A stretch of 64,000 nucleotides of DNA from Parus major (taxonomy: Eukaryota > Chordata > Aves > Passeriformes > Paridae). Location of the stretch: positions 12,529,487 to 12,593,486 of the forward strand of contig NC_031781.1 in NCBI RefSeq assembly GCF_001522545.3. Direction: 5' to 3'. Of the stretch, positions 28,300 through 40,998 are shown piece by piece. The first letter of the stretch is position 1. Every line of letters starts with the position of its first letter. Made by a program: the position numbers and the translations under genes. Under the pieces are notes generated by a model, which saw only the letters and a program-made list of their open reading frames with translations, was not told the origin of the DNA and did not search any database.

Positions 28300-31200
28300 G
28301 TACACTCAAATCAGCAACAAATATAGACTGGTTTTGGCTTGATATCACGCCATTATGTGGTCCAAACCCATAATTAGTTGATCAAATCACATGACAAGTT
28401 TGTTTAGTCACCATCTGTCAGCACCTCTAGGTAGTCACCTTCTTCCAGGAAAGTATCTCTGCCTGTTTTCTTGCCTTCCCAGATGTTGTGGTGATTTTTC
28501 CTACCTGTACCATATCCATCAAAGCCATGTAACAGCCTGCTGGAAGCATACACAGCAATGTTGGACAAATTTTCCACAAAGCCTTTTACAATCTGCCAAG
28601 AGGCAACAGATTTAGCACAATTCAGCTTAATGATAGTAAAACAAGCTTTTCCAGCTGAAATTATCAAAGACACACTCTGAGCATTATGAATTGTTTGGAA
28701 AGGCCAAAAACTACTTGGAGATTCTCATCCTTCTGGCTTCTGCTGTTCTAGAGACTCGCTGCCTCTCCAATGTCTAGAAAGTGCATCTGTCTTTCATTAA
28801 TGGGCTTGAAGAAAGAGAAGGGAAAATAGGGATACTGCATTGGAAAAGAAATCTCTTCCTTTCTGCCCACTGCAAAAGGAGTGATGTGTAAGTTTTTTCT
28901 CCCCTTCCCCACCCATATTTACAGAGCACGTGGGACAATGTTCTTACAGCCCTTCCAGAAGAGATGCAACAGCAATAAGACAGTTGTTTACAGACCTGAA
29001 TGCTAAAAAGGAAGAGCACAAGGACATAGGAATAGAAATTCAGTGCAGATGGCTAATGGGAGAAGCCTGTCAGCAAAGAAAGGAGGAAAACACTTGCCCT
29101 TGAAGAAGAAAAAGTTCAATAAAAAGTTGGTTTAAGCATCCCTTAAAAATATATACTAAAATAGTGTTTATTAACATAATATTTCTAATTTTTCAGAAAG
29201 AAATGTTTGATAACATTCAGCTCTTAAATTGAAATTATATTTGTGCTAATACTTGAAATATTCTTTTATGTTCAAGAACAGAACAAACCCTTTTGATTGA
29301 ATCAAAACAAAAAATATTTGGAAAAATTTTCATTCTGTCCTCAGCAAAGAAAAATATAAGGAACATATTGTTTCTACTCAACTGGCTTAAGCACTACACA
29401 TGGCTGTGGTTGTTAAGCTCACCACCCAACATCACTTTCTAAGGTATTTACTATACTCTTTTCATGTCCAACATCTTCTGGCTTTTCAGCCTTAGCTTTG
29501 CAACCAGGGATACAGGGCATCAAAGAAATAGCTGAAGCACCAAAAATTAGAAAGCGAGAGAAGGCACCACCCTACATGACAGACTCCACAGCATTTTCAT
29601 GCTTGTTTCCACAATTTCAATTCAACATATTCAACAAAAAAGATCATGAAACAAATACAAACTTTAATTTCTGAAAAAATATGGGGTTTTTTTGAAGGCA
29701 ACCATAAATTTGATTGGTAAAAATGTGATTTCTGTTCAGCTAGTTAAGTGTGTTTTTTTAAGGGGATATAAAGAGTTAATTTAAATTAAAATTCAGTGAT
29801 TCAAGTTCTAAAGCTCAAATAAGTGAAAGGATTAGACATAAGATTTTCTAATATCAGTTCAATGTATCAAAGATAACGTGTATGGCAGGAAGCATTCTGG
29901 CACATCAAAGAGAACTAAGTTACAGATGTCTTTTGTAATATTTATCAGCTTCTCAATCTAACACACTTCATACACATGTATCTCTTGCATTATTTGGAAA
30001 TCTTCATAATCCATCCTTTCCCTGATTACTGTTCAGCCCTGCAAAAGGAAAGTCTGTGGGATTCAGCCCCCCAGTCACAGCAGCTCGGTTTGTCCCTGTG
30101 TGCTGTTCCTGCACTCCAAGATATCCTCCAGTGCTGCTGTGCTTGGATCCCTCAGCATCCAAGGGAGAAAGCAAACCCAAACAGCTCAGAAAGCTGCAGT
30201 TCCAAAGCAGCACAAGCTAAACCTTTCCAGTGGAGCTGCTACACAACAAGCATCCACTCCAACACCAGGGAAAAAAATATATATACCACAGCCAGTGTAA
30301 TATATAACACTCAGTATAACTCCCAAGCCCTGACTAACCCCGCTGGGCTCAGTGGGACTGGTTTTTTATTGTCTGTCAAGTGTGGGAATGTTTCATCCAG
30401 GGAAAAAGAAGCAATTGGAAACATATCCAAGTAAGAATACAGCTAAGGGGGAAAGCCTGTAACACCAAATCAGTTTTTCTGGCAAGGCAGCTTTTTCTAC
30501 ACTCAGTTACACTCCAAACATTTTTACTAGTTACTTATATTTTCTTTTTTTGATATGTATAACTGACTACATAGATTCTCTAGTTTTAGTTTGCTACTCC
30601 TTTAATGTTCATTTAGGACAGTACATGTAACAACCTTTCATCAAAAAAGCAAGAAATATTCCTATGCTAGTTTTTTTAAGTCCCTTCCTGTAGAACCCTA
30701 TATCCAACTCCCCTATTCCCCTACACAAGCCTGACAATACTGCCAATATTCCAACACCTGTATCTTCAAACCACATTTCCTCCCCTACCAGGACCATGGG
30801 TAGTAATGCACATACAATCAACAATAAATACTTAGCAAGGTGAGGCAGTATCTACCAGAGAGATGAAAAACATATGGAACCATCTTAGGGTGGTGTAGGT
30901 TCCCAATCATTTGTGATTGACTTCCTTTTATGAATTACAATGAGAGTGTTTGGGATTTATGTTTTCATAAACTCTTAACTTCAAGCACTCAACTGAATTT
31001 GGACTAAATTTTTGCTTGTTGGAATATGAATCAAACATAGTTTCTCATTAATTTCTCTTAGTTTATCTCATTAAAAAACTACACTTTAATGCACTTATAA
31101 GAAGAAGTTAGGTAAACAATTCAGAGTCCAGCAGATTTGCATGGGGGGGTCACTGTGTGTCATACAAGCATCTGCCAAACATATGCTTTGAGAGAAACTT

Positions 31201-31500
31201 TTAATTCTCAGTTTATTTATTGGTAATAGTACTGTGAAAGAGCTGGAAAGAAAAGCAGCATAAAGTCTGTTGAGAGGTGACTTCAGGGTTGCCATGGAAA
31301 TTTGTCTGTGAGCATTCCTCTGTGTGTATTTGAGTGTCAAAAAATTCTGCATTGGGCAAATTTAGCAGATAAGGAGTCTGCTTTAGGCTGTAGAATCTTG
31401 GAGAAAAAGCCTGCATCCCACAGCCAAATCGTGCAGGGAAGTTGATGCTAGCAATGTCCTTAAATTTCCATGAGCATCTTACACCTATGAATAACCGATA
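28300..31500. other. Intron stretch, no gene seen
   Basis: A moderately GC-rich block lies at about 30.02-30.36 kb, open for 152 codons on the plus strand (29976-30434), with no domain or splice framing. The rest is AT-rich with nothing recognised. Confidence 0.55.
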
Positions 31501-31506
31501 TGTAAA

Positions 31507-31668
31507 GCCAAAAGAACCGTGTCACCCTCAGCCAGCCAAAAGCAGAGTGTCACCCCCAGCCAGCCAAAAGCAGAGTGTCACCCCCAGCCAGCCAAAAGCA
31601 GAGTGTCACCCTCAGCCAGCCAAAAGCAGAGTGTCACCCTCAGCCAGCCAAAAGCAGAGTGTCACCCT
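31507..31668. repeat. 28-bp minisatellite, five full copies
   Basis: The unit GTGTCACCCTCAGCCAGCC plus AAAAGCAGA is repeated head to tail from 31519 to 31658 in five complete copies, with partial copies at both ends (31507-31518 and 31659-31668). The only variation is CCT versus CCC at one position, so the copies are nearly identical and the array is young or kept uniform. The unit is not a multiple of three, so an open frame across it cycles through three different peptides. That argues against coding. Confidence 0.95.
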
Positions 31669-31669
31669 G

Positions 31670-31800
31670 ATGCAGGCAGGGCAGCCTGTGGGTGATGCTG
31701 AGTGCAGCCTCTGGCTGGGCTGTGTGTGCAGAGCACCCACCGGAGCTCCGAGCGCTCGGATCGCTGCCAGGACAGCAGCCTCAGCCCCAGAGCTAATACA
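31670..31800. other. GC- and CpG-rich patch with overlapping palindromes
   Basis: Right after the minisatellite the base composition changes to clearly GC-rich. Five CpGs fall within about 25 bases near 31741-31764. A perfect 14-bp palindrome, TCCGAGCGCTCGGA, lies at 31747-31760 and overlaps a 10-bp palindrome CGGAGCTCCG at 31741-31750. I do not recognise a gene or transposon. It could be a small regulatory element or a remnant of a GC-rich insertion. Confidence 0.6.
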
Positions 31801-34472
31801 AGTGCAAAATGGGAAAACAAAAACTACTGCCTTTCAAAGAGCTGACATGTAGAAAGCTCCTTAATGCTCTTACTATACTTTTTTGTTCCAGCCCTCCAAA
31901 ACAGCCCTGCTCTGTGTCGTGGTTCTGATTGAAGTGTGAATTTCATTTTTACCCGTGGGTCTAGATAAATAAGCACTGCCTTGCACCTCAAAAGTTGATC
32001 CTTTAACGAGTCTTTGCTTCTAAACAAGTCAGAATATTTCTTATAGAAGAAATATAGCAGAAATTTTTCACACAGGGACACAGAGAAAGGCATTTTGCAA
32101 AGAACTGGAGTTTCCTCACCACCTTTGGCAATCTATTTCTAAGCAAACCTTAAGAATCTGATTTTGTTTAGAAACTTGTTTTCAATAGAAAAAAGACCTC
32201 ATATTAAAATGGAAACATTGCAAGAAGAGGTTGCTTTAAGTAACATTTCCTACAGGTGAATTGTTTAAATGTATTCTCACCTTATGATAAGCTTAAAACA
32301 TTTCAGCTTTATCCTTTTGGTTAATTTTACTTTAATGCTTCTAAAAACTAAAACATATTCCAGTTGGGAAACACTCATACTTTGTATGAAAGACTAAATT
32401 CATCAGCAGGAGATATTTTCATACTAGAGAAATTATATTTTCAAACCACAGAAATTACATTTTCCTTATGATCCACATACTGTATTTTCCAATGTATTTG
32501 AAATTGACATAAGTTTATGAAATAATCAGATTCAGACTTATCATTCTGATTTCCTATACCTGTTTTGCAAATAGAGAATGGTGGTGGGGTGACTCTGGCT
32601 GGATACAAGGTGTCCCCAAAGCTGCTCTTCAGAGCAGGTTAAAAACATTGGAACCATAACTGACAGGTCTGAGAATGTCTTTATGTTCAAGTTATAAACA
32701 TCAGAAGAAAAGGAGTTTGAGACAGAAATGCTGACAAAACATTATGGCCATTCTAAACACAACACTGTAATTACATTCTTTGATTAACAACTGGTTGAAA
32801 GAATTGCCACCCAGAACAAAACTCTAATTTCTAGCTGGAAATAGTCAATCAGAATTCCTGGATTAGAGAAAACTCCTACAAGACACTATTATCTATACAG
32901 CCACAGCCAGAAGGTGTCAGGGAATCAATTCATATAATATGCCAGCTTAATAAAATCTGCATGCAAAATTTATGAATACAGTAATATTCCCTTATATTGT
33001 AAGTTATTAATGGTCAATTTAATGACTATCTACAGCTGAAGTGCTTTGGTTCTGTATGATATTTTAATCATCCTTAGGCATTTATTTAAATGCATTTCAT
33101 TTTATAGCCATCAGCTCCTCACAGATAAGACAGCCATTACACTCATATGAAGACATGCAAGGTAGCTACTAATTCTGTCTTTAAGCTGTTATTGATCCCT
33201 TAAAATTTACTACGACAGAAACAGAACTACATGTGCCATTACAACAGTACTTGTTCTAGGGCCTAAAATAGACTAAAAAGATATTTATTAGAAGTACTGT
33301 ATGTGTAATCATTCTAATATCTCTTTATGTTTACAGTGCACAGCCCTACACTGCTGGAAAATCAACATTCCCTGAAGAAAAAAATGTTGAATTCAAATAC
33401 CAGTGTCCTTAAGATGAAGCATGCTCTTCTTACTCCATATTTACATCAAAACAACAGACTTGTTAAAAGTTTCTTTTTATTTATTTTAATTAAGGTATTG
33501 TTCAAAAATTCATTTAGTTGCTTCTATATAGTGACTCATGAATATAAATAGCCTTATAATAAGTATGTGAAACTTCTGCTTGGATCCGTGGTTGGGCAGA
33601 ATGGAAAACTAAAGAAAGCAAACCTTAAGAGACTGGATTTTTTTTTAATATACAGGAAAACAATATCTTTTTAATCAAATATGATTATTGTTCCATTAAA
33701 CTCACTATAAGAGACCTGAGAATCCCTACAAGCCAGCAGAAAAGACTGAGACCCCAAGATGGAACATAGCAGTTGTTCACGACTGAAGTGCAAAGTGCAT
33801 GCTGAGCACAGTCCCTGGCGCCAATAATAGCCATAAAAAAAATTCATGAGATGAAATTTTCACCCTACTATTTTTGAGGCAACTAGTAATCATAAAATTA
33901 GTGTTTTTCTATTTGTTTGCTGTTTGTTTGGCCTGTATAGCCAAAGGAAAAGGAGTTGAGAGACTCTACACAAAGAGATCAAGGACATCACATATGCATA
34001 ATTAGTCCTCTTTCAAGTCTACAGCAAATGTATCCTCCTATGGAAAACCTCAGTCACCTACACTGGAAAGGATAAAAGATTAAATCTCATGTTTATTTTC
34101 CATACCATAACCTAGTTTCTCTTATCATCAGTTTGAGATAAATATAACCCTCACAGAATTTAGATCTACTCCTATGACTGTAATGGCTCACAAATCTATT
34201 TCTACTTCAATGTATCTTATGAATACAAGTAATTTTACTTCATTAAAAATCATTTTAATCCATTTCAATTTTTCCCATGTCATCAAACAAGATAGCATAT
34301 GCACAAGCATTGGACTAAAGCAATAAACTAACCTGAGAATGGAATCAACTAAATGATATTGTACAAGTGCTGCAGCTGCTTGAAAATAAACATATGCTTG
34401 ATCAACGATACCAGGAGTATGTGAATAAACAAATTATGTTCTCAGATGTATTTTAAGCTATAGTGTGATTTC

Positions 34473-34503
34473 AATATTATATAAAATTATATTATATAAT
34501 TTA
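34473..34503. repeat. 31-bp pure AT tract with a self-complementary core
   Basis: The tract has no G or C and includes ATTATATAAT, a 10-bp palindrome. It is a short low-melting segment; no function is evident. Confidence 0.8.
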
Positions 34504-37500
34504 CTTAGTAAAATATTTCAAAGGTTTCAAGAGAAATATGATTCTTAAATAGAAAGACACACTTCATTTCTATTTTATTAATGATACAATAAAGAGTGAA
34601 AACAATTTAAGAACCCCCCCAAAACTCAAACTATTTTCATATGGATATATGCCTCAGGAAACAGGTTTAGTGTAATTTCTCTACTGTGTAATAAAAGGCA
34701 AAACCCTGTAAAATCTTCATTTTGGGTCACCATTAGTATCTCTCCTTCACTTTGCTGCCAACTTACTTCTGACACACAATCTGCCCCTCTGCCAAATCTG
34801 GCAGGGAATTAATTTTTCCAGCCTGAAGATGAAGTATAGAATGTAAATGTTTTCATGCTACACACATGATAAATCTTCATATCCAAAATCCTTTATACTT
34901 CTTTCCTTGCAAATTTAGCCCAAACTGGTAAGCTCAGTTAGGAAAGACAGTTGAATCTATGAAAAAACAATGTGTTGACCCCACATATACATCATTTCTT
35001 TTATTTAGAATAAATTATATATGTGTAATCAAAGATAGTAATATGTAATAATTTTTTTTTTATGATTTAACAAAGCTTTAAAGTTATGTTTTTGCTATAT
35101 AAATACAGCATCTGCTCCTAGAAAGTTCTACTCAAAGCTAGTTTTATTAAATGGCCTCATCTGAATAAGTAGAAAGACCTTAAATTAATAAGGACTATTC
35201 ACACAAGTACACAGAGGTCAAATCAGCACCACTTTAACCAGTCTTCTGTTTGTTTTATTCTGTTCTGTAAGCGAAGTGCAATAAAATAACAGAACATGAT
35301 GATGAAAATCACAAAGGAATTTGTTTATGTTGTACACATGACTCGGTCAGCGCCCTTGGCTCTGGCTTGCAGCTTGCTGGCACGGGGATTTTTCTTCTGG
35401 AACTGCTTTGCAAGCCAGGATCCTCTGTATTCAGAGGAGCAACACTCTGTACATGCACAATGTTCAACTTGGAAGCATCTGATAAACACTGTCCCCATTC
35501 TGCCACCAAGCCACAGCACTGCAGCATCCCCCTGGCATATAAGGCACTGCCCACCCAGCTGCTGGGGAATGAACATCTGGCAAACCCCAAAAAAGTTCTG
35601 CAATTGCATTCCAGTGCTTTAAAAAGAAAACCAAATATGACAACAGTAGCTTCTCTCTCACTGCCAGACTTTCCTAATCAGTGCAGGGTTATATCTCAGC
35701 ATCTTTTGCATATCCAAGGATAGGCTACTCTTCAGCTCCCTGGCAATAACACACACCTCAAATCATGCACACCGTGTTCAAGGTTCCCATTTCCTGCTTG
35801 AGCAGTCGTTTGACAACTCGTGAAGTGGGACTTCTGGTGAGATTGAAAACCTGTTGACTGAGGTAGAAGCCCAGAGCAGCAAGGAGCAAAAGAATATTCA
35901 GAAGATTTTAACACCCTGTAAATAGTTACTGGAAATCACCTGGCCTTCTGTCAGCACATTCAAGCACATTTACATTGTACAGGCACTTAAGAGAAGATAT
36001 CCTTCCACATAAATTCCCAAGCTACCGACTTCAGCTGGGCTTTATGACTTGTACATCATAAACAAAAAGTAAATTAGAGCATTAGGATTGCGATTTAGGT
36101 TTAATCTGCAAATCAAGAAGCACTCCAAATTACTGTCAGCATATCTACAGAGGGGGAAAGAAGTGGGTGAAAAAAGGGACACTTCCCCTGAGGCTGAATA
36201 GAGCTTAATAAAATTGCAAAATTCAACAGGGAAGTAAAATAAAAGTCAATTGTACTAAATTCCATGCTAAATTCTATTATTTGTGGTTAATCTGTAGGAG
36301 TAGCTCACAAAGGCAGTAGTTTTAATATCTTTGGATAGCATGTGTTTACCGAGGCTGCTATAGAAATTAAGAGGGTGGCCAGTCTTAGTCACCTACAATG
36401 GTCAATCACATATTTTTAAAGCTTCAAAGCACAGAAATGCTTGTGCTAAGAAGGGAGTAGGGACACCTACCCCTAACTAAACTACCAACACCTAACATAA
36501 CCCCAAGGCAAGGCTCAGTCCTGTCTCCACGCTAAAATGACATTAATGTGTGTTTCTGCAGCACATCATGCAACCACCACACAGCTTCCATGATCACTCA
36601 GTGTTTGCTCCACCCTTTTCCACACCATGCTGCAGCCCCTGGCATGTCCCTAGACCATCTCTTAGTAACAGAAGCCAAGTTGTATACAAAATACTCATAT
36701 AGGCACTACCACCATCACCACCCAAACTCTAAGGAAATTCCAGGAATACTGAGAAAATTTCCTGTTCTGAGCAGTCAGTTAAATAATTTGCAACCTCGTC
36801 CTGTTTTCACTGTGAACAGCAGCTGCTCCTTCAGCTCCTTCTCAAGCACTTCCCACTGGAGAGAACAGTGTGGTTGGTATCTGCAGGTCACGGCCAAAAC
36901 ATAACCTTTGGCATGACTCACACTCAGCAGAAAGCACATCATAAAACATTGTTACAGTTTTTGTCCCAACAGGCAAAATGCACTGTCACAGCTCATTCAT
37001 GCCTCAGGTGTAAGATCTTAATTATTCAAAACCAAAAGAGGTTACTCAGTATTTATTTCCATAGGCCATAATTCAACAAACTGCAGAAGAGTATGGTCAG
37101 CTTAGGGCACCTAAGAGGCTTTTCCAAGTGTGTGGTACTTCCTGACCCAGGCCATCAACCTCTTGAGCATCTAAGTGATGGAAAAACACCTTGTTGTGAT
37201 TTCAGTTTAAATTCTCTCAGAAAAAAGGTCTGGGTTCCAAATGTAGGCCTCTGAGAATAGAGGGTGAAATTGCAGTTCTCCCGTCTGTCATTTTCCTTTC
37301 TGCTGATCAAAAATGTCAGCCAGAAAATAGTGGTTATTGATACATTTTTATGCTGAAACTCCTGTAATCTAAAATGGCTTTAATTTTTAGCCAAAGTAAA
37401 AGCAGAAGTTAAAACATTACCTCTAGTAGTTACTCTTAGACACTTAATACGTGACATGACCTACTGAAAGTACTTTTCTGATATTACTGACATTTGTTTA

Positions 37501-40500
37501 ACCTATAACATTAATTCTTTGTAGCTCAATAAATCTGAGTATCTTCCCCCTGTATCATCAAAAGACTGATACTGACAAAGAAAGTCAATCTGCAGCCCCC
37601 ACAAAAATAATAGCTTCCTATTATATTTGCCATTTCACCTGAATAATTCCTGATAATCATGAATAATGATGTTATTTGACATTCTAATGATATCATGCTG
37701 TGCAACTTCAATCCATCAGTCACTGTCAGGAAGGTCAAATATTTGTATTCCATTACATTATGCAGAGTTCATTAAACAGTTAAATGACATTATACACCTT
37801 AATTATACTTCCAAATGAAACTAGCACATATCATTTAGATTTTAGAGTCTGTGTGATGCATCTCCATTTAAAAGAGGGATCATGATTTTGAATATTCGAT
37901 CATGACAAAGAAATATATTGAAACTTCAAACAGTAGTTCTTCAGCTCTAGCAAACCCTGATGTGAAGATAAATTCACTTGATACACCTAAAAACAACACA
38001 TTCTTCACACACCAAGAAAATTCACCATATTATCTGCTGTTACTATGTGTTACTTAGTGACCCCAACAAGGGCTCAAGCAGAGACAGAACTGCTCAAGAA
38101 ACTGATTGCTGACTAAAGCTGTCTGGGTCCAAAATGAGAAGGTAGCATTTATGCAAGGAAAAAAGAAGAGGAAAATTGTTGTCAGTAATATTTTCCTCTT
38201 CTTGAAAGCAATTATTTAAAGTTCACCTCAACACAACTCAAAATCTGCTGCAGTGGATCAAAACCAACATAAGAAAAATGAAAGCATATTCAGCTGTGGA
38301 GTTAAGAGTTTTCTTTTATTGATACCTAACATTCCAAAAGACTCATTCAGCCCAGGTCATCAGTGTAAATACTTACTACCAAACTACTAAAGGAAGTAAT
38401 CTAAAAGACTTGCATTGCATGAATACAACTTTTTTTTTTTCTCCCATCAAAACAATTGTGAAGAAAAACAGTAAGAGGTTCTTAGACAGCCATTAAGCAG
38501 CTCTCAGTAGCTATGTACTGATTTAAGTGCACTCTTTAAGAAATCATAGTCCTTGTGACTTTACTAAGAATCCCCTTTCCACCACAATCTTCTAAATGAG
38601 ACACAGACACAATAGGCAGAGAAATGGAAAAATTAATATAAGGAAAAATGTGTTTAAAATCTACACAAAGTACAAGTAGGGACAAGACCTTTTTTTGATT
38701 ATTGTAGTTTACCAGATTACAAAGGGCTTATTAAAATCCAACTTTCTGCTTAGCTATAAATTGGCTACTTCTGAAATGAATACTTCTGAGTCTAATATTA
38801 AAAGACCAAACCAGCCTTTTTATCGGATTGTCTTTAATTTGTTACAGTATTTTATGTATGGGAAAAGAAGAAAACTCATTCATTTACAGCAGTTATCTTC
38901 TTCAGTTCTTCATCTAGCTTGAACCACTGATGGGCATGTTCTTCTAAGTAATCAAAATCAACTCAGTCATGTATGAAACTGGAGAAGTCCAGCAAAATTT
39001 CAAGAATCCTGTTGAACATGACCTGAATAAATTATAGGGTTCCCTTGTCCATATTAGTCCAGCCTCATTCACAGAGCAATGTATGTCTGTTGGCATCCCT
39101 AATTTAGAGAAAAACAGCTGTATAAGCCAATACAGCTTTGGAGAATAAATTGAGACATTTAATTGAGTAAATACTGTCATCATATACAACTAGCTGATCT
39201 AAAGAGTTCAAGTTTAATTCTCTTTCTTTGCTTTCTGAAGAAGTGAGGGAAAAATATTGTTTTCCTTCACATTACCTATTCTTCACTGGTTTAAATCTCT
39301 GATAGCTGCCAAAAGGTGTTGGAGGGAACTGGGAATAAAGAGCCCACCAGTTTCTGAGTTTATCCTTAATGTTTCTCAAATTACAGTAAAATTATTTTCC
39401 AGTAAAAAGATTTTTTTCCACTTATTGGAAACTACTTCTAAATGTCTTTCATGTGTGGTATTTTTATAGTCCAAAGTGATCTGAGCTACACTGTCATCTG
39501 CAGAGTCAAACCTAATTAATTACTCCTCTCCTTCCTTTTGGCAGTGCCAAATGCATCATCACATCCTTATTACCAAATACTGCACAGTGGTGGTGGCCAG
39601 CCCTGGGATTCGGTGTCTAACGGAGCAGATTTAAAGCCCTAAAGAAAGCAGCAGCCTGTGGCACAACCTCAGCATTCAGTGTGCCCAGCACTCCAAGGAG
39701 GAGGACAGAAAGATGATGACTGCCTTTCTTATTTTCATATGGAACAGATATTTTAAACTTAGTTTTCAACTGAATCTGCAGAGAAACTTTTAGAGTTAAA
39801 TCAAGCCTCAACAATATAAACCAAAAAAATATTTTAGGGCTAATATTTTTACATCAAAAGGCACAAAACAACTAATATCATAAGATGAATCAGGCAGCTG
39901 AAATCAATCTTAAACCTTGCTGCTAATTGGGCAAATTGAATTGCTTTCAGTATATGCAACACACTTATGCTTCCCTTTCCTTAACAACAAACAATCCAGC
40001 AGCCACTACAGGTAATGATATTTAATTACTCAGTGGGAATGGCACTTTCACGAGGTTTATTACTCTGTTGTATATAATATGTGTTTATATTAAAACTAAT
40101 TTTGGAAGTTTTCAGTTTCATTACTATCCTGAACAAAACAAGGCTGTCATGGAATATAATTAGGACATCACAAAGGACCTTCTTAAACAGATATTCAGAA
40201 TTCTGTGGCTCTGACAGCAGAGTACAGCAGCTCAACTGACAACCAACAAAAATTAGATTCAAGATTTGGAATAACATTTGTTTAGATGAGTCTGCTGACT
40301 TTCACTGCACTGCAATACAAGGAACAAGGACAATGGGACAAGGAACTAACAGGGAACCCCCTGTAACAGTTGGACAGTCAAAGGTTCACCATCTCTCATG
40401 AGAAACACAGAACACATTTTATACCTCCACACTGTTTCTCTTACTTTTCTGCTCAGCATTTGTAGTGGCATTTTTAGTTTTTAAATAAAGCACTTACATA

Positions 40501-40890
40501 TTTTTGATGGTCACATGTTCCCAAATACATGAATTCCAACTGGGAAATATTCTCAGATTCTTTATGTTTCACAGTATCTTACTCTTAAAGCTATCTTCTA
40601 CCCCTTTCAGGTAGAAATGAACAATTTTGGTCAGTCTTGTGACTGCTGACCAACTGGTACAGGGTTAAGAATAAGAAGTAGGCACATTTTGCTAAAAAGG
40701 ATAAATATTGATATTTTTAGACTTAATGAAATTGCCCCTGCCTACAAGTGGAAACAATTATCACAGGAGACCCACAACATGATCTCAGCAATGGCTTAGA
40801 AAAATCCAAGCCACCAAATAGATATGGCAGAAAAAGCCTTAAATACCATTTTAAACCAAAATACAAATTAAAAACCAGAATCAAATGAGA

Positions 40891-40998
40891 TAAATCATTA
40901 TTTTTCTCTCTTCAGACCTGCAGGGCTAAGGAGCATGGATTTCGTAAATTACTGTTTTTTCTCTTCAAACCTGAAGGGATAAGGAACACAGGTGGTGT
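40891..40998. repeat. 54-bp imperfect tandem duplication
   Basis: TAAATCATTATTTTTCTC...TTCAGACCTGCAGGGCTAAGGAGCA (from 40891) is followed at 40945 by a diverged copy with TTCTCTTCAAACCTGAAGGGATAAGGAACA. Both copies have a pyrimidine tract followed by the same purine-rich stretch. Divergence is obvious, so the duplication is old. Confidence 0.75.

Noticed and set aside
29976..30434. 152-codon plus-strand frame
   Set aside because: No domain, biased to Gln, Ser and Ala from the GC-richer block, no splice framing.
31507..31668. Direct repeats resembling a CRISPR array
   Set aside because: The 28-bp units are contiguous with no spacers and lie in vertebrate intron. It is a minisatellite.
31442..31852. 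136-codon plus-strand frame with repeated SQKQSV/QPAKSRV-like peptides
   Set aside because: The repeats come from the 28-bp minisatellite read in three successive frames. The unit is not a multiple of three and contains no stop, so openness is trivial.
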